Assembly: GCA_964609965.1 (NCBI GenBank)
Contig: CAZSTS010000003.1
Location: 207,176-271,175, forward strand
Direction of reading: 5' to 3'
DNA length: 64,000 bases
From: JAHJDR01 sp964609965
GTDB lineage: Bacteria; UBA10199; JADGCS01
Shown here: positions 58,893 through 64,000 of the stretch, piece by piece
Layout: every line of letters starts with the position of its first letter
How positions within the stretch are numbered: position 1 is the stretch's first letter
Made by a program: the position numbers and the translations under genes
The notes under the pieces: generated by a model
What the model saw: the letters and a program-made list of their open reading frames with translations, nothing else
What the model was told of the DNA's origin: nothing
The model's database searches: none

Positions 58893-59276
58893 ATGGGTAT
58901 CATGGGTGTAGCAGGAAGATCTGTAGTGTCATTTTATCAAGGGGTATTTGAGGGGCCAGCGGCAATGCCTGTCATTGCACAGCATGTGGAAGATCACATA
59001 CATAGAGAACCTTTTGATACACGTTTAAAAGCGTTTAATCGATGGCACCCTGTGTTGGCCAATTTGCCAGTATTCGCTCCTGGTGTTCCACCTATTTGTA
59101 GTGCCTCTAGAATCGCTCTTGTTGCTCGTGATGCATTGACTTATCCGGTTCGAGCAGTTTCTAACGTAACTTCTCGCGCGACAATTATGAGTGCTGGGAG
59201 GAGTGGGGTGGCTTTAAATAGGACGGCAAGTTTTTTGAAACAAGGTGCTTCACGGTTTCTTCGATTGGCTGCGTAA
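58893..59276 (+). CDS. Small orphan protein
   Basis: 127 residues; a GGAGG site fixes the ATG. Rich in Ala, Val, Arg and Pro, with a basic C-terminal half (VRAVSNVTSRATIMSAGRSGVALNRTASFLKQGASRFLRLAA) that could form an amphipathic helix. No signal peptide. No family recognised. Immediately downstream starts a roughly 310-base cluster of palindromes. Confidence 0.6.
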   Translation: MGIMGVAGRSVVSFYQGVFEGPAAMPVIAQHVEDHIHREPFDTRLKAFNRWHPVLANLPVFAPGVPPICSASRIALVARDALTYPVRAVSNVTSRATIMSAGRSGVALNRTASFLKQGASRFLRLAA

Positions 59277-59280
59277 GGTT

Positions 59281-59590
59281 TCTTTTTGTCCTGTTCTTTC
59301 AGACGGAAAAAGAGGTTTTCTTTATCCCAATTATTTTCCCAGGGTAACAAATCCCTTTCAGGGATTCTTAACCCTGGGCTTAGTCATTTTTACCCCGTTG
59401 GGGTAATTTTATTTTTATCAAGTCCATCTAATCAATGCCCTGAAGGGGCAAAATAAGTTAGCCCTGGGTCAGTTGAGCACACATGTAAGTGGGTGTGCTC
59501 GACGCCACCCAGGGAAATAGAATCACATCAAATTCTTTCCCGGAGACTAAAGTCTCTGGCTATACCATATTGTCCCAAAGGGACAGAATG
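59281..59590. repeat. Cluster of nested and simple palindromes
   Basis: In order: a CTTTCAGACGGAA segment also found at 60755; a nested hairpin CCCAGGGT/ACCCTGGG with inner ATCCCT/AGGGAT (59338-59378); TTACCCC/GGGGTAA (59390-59406); TGCCC/GGGCA (59436-59450); a nested hairpin CCCTGGGT/ACCCAGGG with inner GAGCACAC/GTGTGCTC (59462-59514); CCGGAGACT/AGTCTCTGG (59540-59559); TGTCCC/GGGACA (59571-59585). The whole gap 59277-59771 has no gene. Confidence 0.8.
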
Positions 59591-59771
59591 ATAAAGCCTG
59601 AGATTTTAATCCCAGTGAAGATCAGATGGTACCAGCCTGGCGCCATACGGTCTGGGGCAGGGAGATAAAGACCAATATCAACATATTGTAATCACTAGAC
59701 ATATTATATATTTTTTTATAGCAACTTTTACGGGGTGGAAACGATATATTCAGAGTTAATTGAGGAAGACC

Positions 59772-60728
59772 ATGTCTGGAAGTTTACTATCACAAGTTGT
59801 CGTCAACACAACAATGCCTGTTGCTATGCAACCAAGAACAAGTAACTTTCTTGAGTTCTTATCTATTGGTACATCAGGAATGGTTCTAGGTAGACCTGTT
59901 CCCATGACTACAGATCCTCTTCAAAGGGGTGATGGCTTTCCTCATGCTTTTTTAGGTGATGTGGAAAATCCAGATCAATGTAGACTTGTAGGTGGTGCTG
60001 CTGCAAATGATTCATGGGTAATGACACGACCAGGTTCTGATCTGATTCGCAGCACAGGAGATGTTGTTCAAATTGAAGAAGATGCTGGTGATCACCTGAA
60101 ATTAATCTCTCGTGCAGATGGCAGAATTGAAGTTCCTCTTTCTCCAATTGCGAGAGGTAGTGGTGATTTAGTTTTGCCTACTAGACAAAATATTTTTCAT
60201 CCGCTGACTCAATCAGATTTATTTGGTTTGCAGTTTGAGGCAGAACCCTTTTTTGATGGGGGGGGTCCGGGAAGAAGAGCAAAGGTAACATTTCTTGTGT
60301 TTTTTTGCGATCAAGTTATGAGTCCAGATGGGTTGTCAGCTCGTTATTATGTTCTAGCGCAAAAAGGGATGGATTGGTGTATTAAATCTTTGGATAGAGA
60401 TCATTTTGTTCGTTACAAAAGTCCTGAAGCTAGACGGGGCAAGTATGATATCAGAACTTCTGGTGGTGATCTCGATGTTCATTATAACAGTAATACGGGT
60501 GAATTAAAGTATTGGGATTGGGTAGATGCCTGTGGAGTGCGTTATTTTCTGAGGAAAGAGCTAATCCCTCATCATTTTTTAAATGCTTCACAAGTTTTGG
60601 GCCAAGGGCTTCAAAGTTTTAATGGTAGAGTGCTTGTTCTACATAGGGCTAATACGCCTCCTTCTTCTCAGGCTTCTCCCACACCTCAAAGACAATCTGA
60701 GCCTCATTCCGAAGCAGCTGCTTCATAG
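59772..60728 (+). CDS. Orphan protein of unknown function
   Basis: 318 residues from the ATG at 59772, which follows GAGGAAG closely; a TTG at 59760 is less likely. Predicted beta-rich (DVVQIEEDAGDHLKLISRADGRIEVPL, KVTFLVFFCDQVM), with a Ser/Pro/Gln-rich C-terminal tail (PPSSQASPTPQRQSEPHSE). Its style resembles the genes at 15999 and 17033, but no clear homology could be shown by eye. No signal peptide. Confidence 0.6.
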   Translation: MSGSLLSQVVVNTTMPVAMQPRTSNFLEFLSIGTSGMVLGRPVPMTTDPLQRGDGFPHAFLGDVENPDQCRLVGGAAANDSWVMTRPGSDLIRSTGDVVQIEEDAGDHLKLISRADGRIEVPLSPIARGSGDLVLPTRQNIFHPLTQSDLFGLQFEAEPFFDGGGPGRRAKVTFLVFFCDQVMSPDGLSARYYVLAQKGMDWCIKSLDRDHFVRYKSPEARRGKYDIRTSGGDLDVHYNSNTGELKYWDWVDACGVRYFLRKELIPHHFLNASQVLGQGLQSFNGRVLVLHRANTPPSSQASPTPQRQSEPHSEAAAS

Positions 60729-60738
60729 GAAGTTGGCG

Positions 60739-60917
60739 TTTCTTTTTGTCCCTTCCTTTCAGGCGGAAGGAAATTCAATCTTATTTTCCTGGGATATTAA
60801 TCCCAGGAGAGATGGGTTATGGGATTAAAATTATATTCGTAGGGGCGACCCACTGTGGTCGCCCGAATAAAATTAGACAATATGAATACACGGGCAGGCA
60901 CAGGGGCCTGCCCCTAC
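60739..60917. repeat. 3' repeat, hairpin and full GTAGGGG paired element
   Basis: 60739-60770 (GTTTCTTTTTGTCC, then CTTTCAGGCGGAA) is homologous to the DNA just after the stop at 59276. CCTGGGAT-ATTA-ATCCCAGG (60788-60807) is a perfect hairpin. 60839-60917 is a full paired element: GTAGGGGCGACC/GGTCGCCCG, a 25-base spacer, then CGGGCAGGC/GCCTGCCCCTAC. Confidence 0.8.
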
Positions 60918-61202
60918 GGCCTTATTACGAAAGTTACAAAAGTAGAGTCTCACCTGTTGATTGCTTATATCTAGTTAATATAATTACCTTATTAGAAATC
61001 ACTTTAATTAACGCAACTTTCTTTATAAAAAAACGATACTAACAATGGGTATACTTAGGGCAACTACATAGTTAGAAAACGTAAATCTTTACTTTTTTTC
61101 TGTGTGTACATGGGGTGAAAAATCCACGCATCAGTCAATTTCCAATCTATTCTAGCACAAACGCGTGCGCGTCCTTCCGCTGATCTCACGTTAGCTCAAG
61201 TG
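60918..61202. other. Gap upstream of kinase-like gene
   Basis: AT-rich, with no repeat or hairpin of note. From about 61119 the frame of the kinase-like gene is already open for 28 codons without ATG, GTG or TTG. It includes codons for RARPSADLTLAQ. No ribosome-binding site is visible before GTG 61200 or ATG 61203. Confidence 0.5.
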
Positions 61203-62141
61203 ATGGAAGACTACACCTTAGAAGGGCTTTTGGGGCAGGGAGGTTACAGTGATGTTTTTTCGCTTAAACCAAAAGATCCCTCTAAAGAACTCCCTAATCT
61301 TGCTCTTAGCGTTGCAAGATATTCTGACAATGCAAGACAATCCGAAGCTCGAAGCAAAATATTAGAGGGTGACATAAACCTTACTCTACCTAGAGATGTT
61401 GCTCTCGCTGGAAAATCATTTCATACAATGGCTTCAGAATTTGATTATGCCACAGAAACTCTCAATACTGTACAAAGTCCCCACATCCCATACTACTTTG
61501 ATGAAGGGTTTTTAAATGGTGCGTATTGTATTTTAAGAGAAGCTGGTAAGATTGCCTTAGAAGACTGGTTAAAAACACATCGAATTCTGAGTGTTGAAAA
61601 TGCACTCGTTTTAGCAGGTATTTTATTGCAAGCGCTGATTGATGTTTTAGAAGCGGGCAAGAAAAAAGGGGTTCATGCAGTTCATGGGGATGTGGGAAGA
61701 GAAAATGTTTTTGGTAACATGATAGGTGATTGGGGTATTGGTGGCCTAGTTTATAATAACAAGATTCCCAGTGCTAAAGTACTCTGGCCCGAAAAGATGG
61801 TCAGAGGGACACCGCTTTACGTTGCGCCTGAACTCTGGATAAATTATAGAAGCATAACTACTGATGTTTATGCTCTAGGAATTACTCTTTATTATTTGCT
61901 AACCGGCCAAGATCCTTATCCTAACATGCGAAATCCTGAAACTGGCCAATACAAAAAACCCCATTCTTTAGGAAAGATACACTGGCAAAAAAATATGATA
62001 CCTTTAGAGGATAGCCCTGAGCTAAATCTCCTATTGGGATTAATGTTAACAAAAAAACCTCAATTACGCATTTCTCATGAAAGGCTTATGCCCAAAATTC
62101 AAGCTTTGCTTGATCATCCCCCAGAATATGAGGCGCCATAG
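61203..62141 (+). CDS. Protein-kinase-like protein with degenerate catalytic motifs
   Basis: 312 residues of eukaryote-like Ser/Thr kinase fold. The glycine loop is LLGQGGYSDVF. The VAIK lysine is replaced (LALSVAR, Ser at about 36). The catalytic loop reads HGDVGREN instead of HRDLKPEN: Asp163 and Asn168 are kept but the lysine is Gly165. The metal motif is DWG (Asp176) instead of DFG. The C-lobe is standard (GTPLYVAPELW, DVYALGITLYYLLTGQDPYP). Loss of both lysines suggests a pseudokinase or an atypical ATP user. No transmembrane or sensor domain. The start is uncertain (GTG 61200 or ATG 61203). Confidence 0.78.
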   Translation: MEDYTLEGLLGQGGYSDVFSLKPKDPSKELPNLALSVARYSDNARQSEARSKILEGDINLTLPRDVALAGKSFHTMASEFDYATETLNTVQSPHIPYYFDEGFLNGAYCILREAGKIALEDWLKTHRILSVENALVLAGILLQALIDVLEAGKKKGVHAVHGDVGRENVFGNMIGDWGIGGLVYNNKIPSAKVLWPEKMVRGTPLYVAPELWINYRSITTDVYALGITLYYLLTGQDPYPNMRNPETGQYKKPHSLGKIHWQKNMIPLEDSPELNLLLGLMLTKKPQLRISHERLMPKIQALLDHPPEYEAP

Positions 62142-62163
62142 TGCCCGGAAGGTTTTTCAGAGA

Positions 62164-62183
62164 CTGGGCACGTTTGTGCCCAG
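62164..62183. repeat. Palindrome CTGGGCAC/GTGCCCAG
   Basis: Eight-base perfect arms around GTTT, 23 bases after the kinase-like stop. It is nearly the same as the palindrome at 38991. An extra AGTGCCCGG half-site lies at 62141. Confidence 0.72.
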
Positions 62184-62269
62184 AAATTTAGTAATCATCA
62201 CAACACTTCTTTTCAATAGCCGATAATTCTTATAAACCACTTAACTTACTTAATTTGTTGGGATGATTT

Positions 62270-63898
62270 ATGTCCGTTGGTTTTACGACAAGGCCTCCTT
62301 CTATGCCGCTTGTTTCTGAGTTCATGGCAAGTCCTTGTGTAGATTTACCTGGAGTGTTTCATTCTTATTATCAATGTTGGGCAATAAATCGTGATAATCC
62401 TGATTTTATGACACTCTCATCCACCTCAGTTCGTCCAAGAGCTGTGGCAGAGCGATTAGCTCGTCCTGATGCATTAGATGAATTAGGGAGAAGTCGGCAT
62501 TATCCAAATTGGGAACGAGAAACCTTGCCCGTTGGATACAGAGTTGTTGGAGGACAAAGAGAGGCTGTTGATTTGCAAATAGTCTTAGAGCAACTCTACC
62601 AAAATATTGTAAGCTTAGATGAAGCAAAAACAATAGCAGCGAATTCTTTTGATCGATCAGATTCCGTAGAACTGGCCAATGAAATAAAACGCCTTGTTTC
62701 TCTTTTAAGAGAGCAAGGTATCACCGTTACTATTCCTGTAGATATAGATGAGACAACTGCTGATGCTTGGTTGAAGGCTCAATTAATTTTCATTGATTTT
62801 GTAGAAAGAGCTATTTTCCAGGAAATGATACGTGTTATTGGAGAAGATTTTGAAGGGATGACAGGATTTCGTTACGATCTTATGAGAAATAATCGTGAAG
62901 CTTATGCTGCTTATGTAGAAGAGCATCCTGAAGTTGAAGAAGCAGGGGATTCTTTTTGGGAGTTTTGGCCCGCAGTACTTGACCTGTCTAATGAATTAAC
63001 TGGTGCAACAAAAAGAGTCATTATCACAGATAGGGATAGAGCAACAAGACTGCGCCAATTAGGGACTTTGAGTCGTTTGCTAGTTTTTTTATCAAATGGG
63101 CTTGATGAAGAAGCTGATATTGTAGCCAGATCGCCAGAGATGGCTAGGAGTGCTGGGCAATTTACGCAAAGTCGTTTTTTTGAGCGAGAGGTTATTAACC
63201 CGGCCGAACGTGCTGGAATCAAATTCTATAGACATCTTATGGCAAGGCATTACAGTGAGGTTGAAGAATTTAATGCTGCTACAAGACTTGAAAGCCTTGG
63301 AATTGTACGGTGCCCAGAAAATCAGTGGATTTATGAATTAGTAGAAGCCTATCATAAAGATAATTTTTATCCTGGGCCTGCGCGTTTAAACTTTCCACCG
63401 CTTAAAGCTGGAATAGAACTTGTTAAACTATGGCAATTTTTAGGAATACACACACCGTTTGTGACAACTCGCTCAGAAAATTCTGATTTATTAAAAGAAG
63501 GTCCTCATGCAGGTCGTTTTGCCACTGCTGTTTGGCTTGAAGGGCAGGGTATTTTAGAATCTGATGAAGCTGTGCTTTTAAAACCAGGAGGTGAAGCTGA
63601 CTGGAGCACAGATGCTATAAAAGAAGGGCGTGTGAATGAACCTGCAAAACCTGGCATGCTAAGAGGTTATCAGGAAAGGAATCCAGGGATTAGAATTGTA
63701 GGCATTATGGATGATGCTATAAATCAAGTCATATACTTCCTGGATGCTTTTGGCTCTATTCTGGTTATCTGCATAGAAGGTTCCTCCCATCTAACAGAAG
63801 AAACTTTGCCTGAGGGAAGTAATGTTATTAGTGTGCATCGAGTAGAAACAGAGCAGGAAGCAAGGGAGCTTGTAGCAAGGCTGCAGGGATTTAATTAG
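62270..63898 (+). CDS. HAD-like protein with a ~240-residue insertion
   Basis: 542 residues. Three parts of a HAD hydrolase site can be read: D158-I-D160-E-T162 (DxDxT, motif I), FVTTRS at 397-402 (motif II), and K460 followed by IMDDAINQ with D481 and D482 (motifs III and IV). Order and the III-IV spacing fit the superfamily, but about 240 mostly helical residues lie between motifs I and II, and 157 residues precede motif I. Possible roles are a phosphatase or a large-cap HAD effector. GGGAT is the only ribosome-binding-like site. No signal peptide. No closer family recognised. Confidence 0.65.
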   Translation: MSVGFTTRPPSMPLVSEFMASPCVDLPGVFHSYYQCWAINRDNPDFMTLSSTSVRPRAVAERLARPDALDELGRSRHYPNWERETLPVGYRVVGGQREAVDLQIVLEQLYQNIVSLDEAKTIAANSFDRSDSVELANEIKRLVSLLREQGITVTIPVDIDETTADAWLKAQLIFIDFVERAIFQEMIRVIGEDFEGMTGFRYDLMRNNREAYAAYVEEHPEVEEAGDSFWEFWPAVLDLSNELTGATKRVIITDRDRATRLRQLGTLSRLLVFLSNGLDEEADIVARSPEMARSAGQFTQSRFFEREVINPAERAGIKFYRHLMARHYSEVEEFNAATRLESLGIVRCPENQWIYELVEAYHKDNFYPGPARLNFPPLKAGIELVKLWQFLGIHTPFVTTRSENSDLLKEGPHAGRFATAVWLEGQGILESDEAVLLKPGGEADWSTDAIKEGRVNEPAKPGMLRGYQERNPGIRIVGIMDDAINQVIYFLDAFGSILVICIEGSSHLTEETLPEGSNVISVHRVETEQEARELVARLQGFN

Positions 63899-64000
63899 GG
63901 ACTCACTTTATGACTTTTGACTTTTTTTGATCTTCATTACATTTTTAGGGAGTGTAAATAATTTTGTGTAATTGGCCAAAATGAGGGATGAGAGTCCCTA
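63896..64000. repeat. Inverted repeat at right window edge
   Basis: TAGGGACTC (63896-63904, including the stop codon of the preceding gene) and GAGTCCCTA (63992-64000) are perfect 9-base arms 87 bases apart. The words resemble the TGGGACT repeats at 15112. The element may continue past the window. Confidence 0.45.

Noticed and set aside
38739..61215. Homology between the 3' part of the gene at 38217 and the 5' region of the kinase-like gene (TTAGCTCAA and TACACCTTAGAAG in both)
   Set aside because: The matching words are short and the kinase part is explained by the normal glycine-loop region (YTLEGLLGQGG); chance cannot be excluded.
1..64000. tRNA, rRNA, riboswitch, prophage or IS transposase genes
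   Set aside because: None could be recognised on either strand; gaps are filled by the repeat families described.

Overview
The window comes from a low-to-moderate GC, Gram-negative bacterial chromosome. Signals for a diderm are MurJ, Sec signal peptides, lipoboxes, a small outer-membrane barrel and a PlsB-type acyltransferase. A TIGR02147-family protein, a DUF507 protein, the HpnC/HpnD/HpnE squalene route and a receiver-only response regulator together suggest a deltaproteobacterial or Bdellovibrionota-like lineage. This taxonomic placement is an inference. No rRNA, tRNA, CRISPR array, transposase or phage gene was recognised.

Layout. 0-11 kb is mostly housekeeping: a partial secreted protein, murJ, a CruF-like carotenoid gene, a carboxyltransferase, purC, purE, a polyprenol/lipid kinase-like gene, a Crp/Fnr regulator, nfnBA and a receiver-only response regulator. 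11.5-20 kb is a run of minus-strand genes of mostly unknown function: a zincin-like protein, a DUF4160/HTH toxin-antitoxin-like pair, a membrane protein in a three-gene run, a tyrosine/acid-rich lipoprotein, a histidine-rich secreted peptide and a duplicated gene pair. 20-26 kb has a TIGR02147 gene overlapping a large lipoprotein gene, a HAD nucleotidase, a lipoprotein and a CNNM/CorB-like protein. 26-37 kb is lipid and coenzyme metabolism: a fadA/fadN-like beta-oxidation operon, a deoxynucleoside kinase, panB, an LPG-synthase-like flippase, plsB and an XRE regulator. 37-40 kb is accessory. 40-47.4 kb holds nuoH-J-K-L-M-N without nuoI. 47.5-53 kb has DUF507, a DAHP synthase, a histone-H1-like gene, a CaiB-like CoA transferase, rsmI and an RluA-type gene. 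53-58 kb has a large lipoprotein and hpnC-D-E. 58-64 kb is a second orphan island with a degenerate protein kinase and a HAD-like protein carrying a very long insertion.

How the genes fit together. Thiolase, the FadN-like protein, the CaiB-like protein, PlsB and the carboxyltransferase point to fatty-acid degradation, activation and assembly. HpnCDE would supply squalene, and the CruF-like protein suggests carotenoids as well. NfnAB and Nuo handle NAD(P)H, ferredoxin and quinone electron flow. PurC and PurE are adjacent purine steps.

The most unusual feature is the intergenic DNA. About sixteen loci carry degenerate tandem arrays with a period of about 7 bases, each with its own repeat word. 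They sit between genes, across stop codons, inside the nuo cluster, and inside the reading frames of hpnE and hpnD. Three palindrome families are interspersed: paired elements with GTAGGGG/CCCG ends, nested hairpins with a conserved CCCAGGGT outer stem and a variable inner stem, and short palindromes with small loops. These concentrate around the two orphan-gene islands. A near-perfect sigma-54 promoter precedes one orphan gene, and a leader motif recurs upstream of three.
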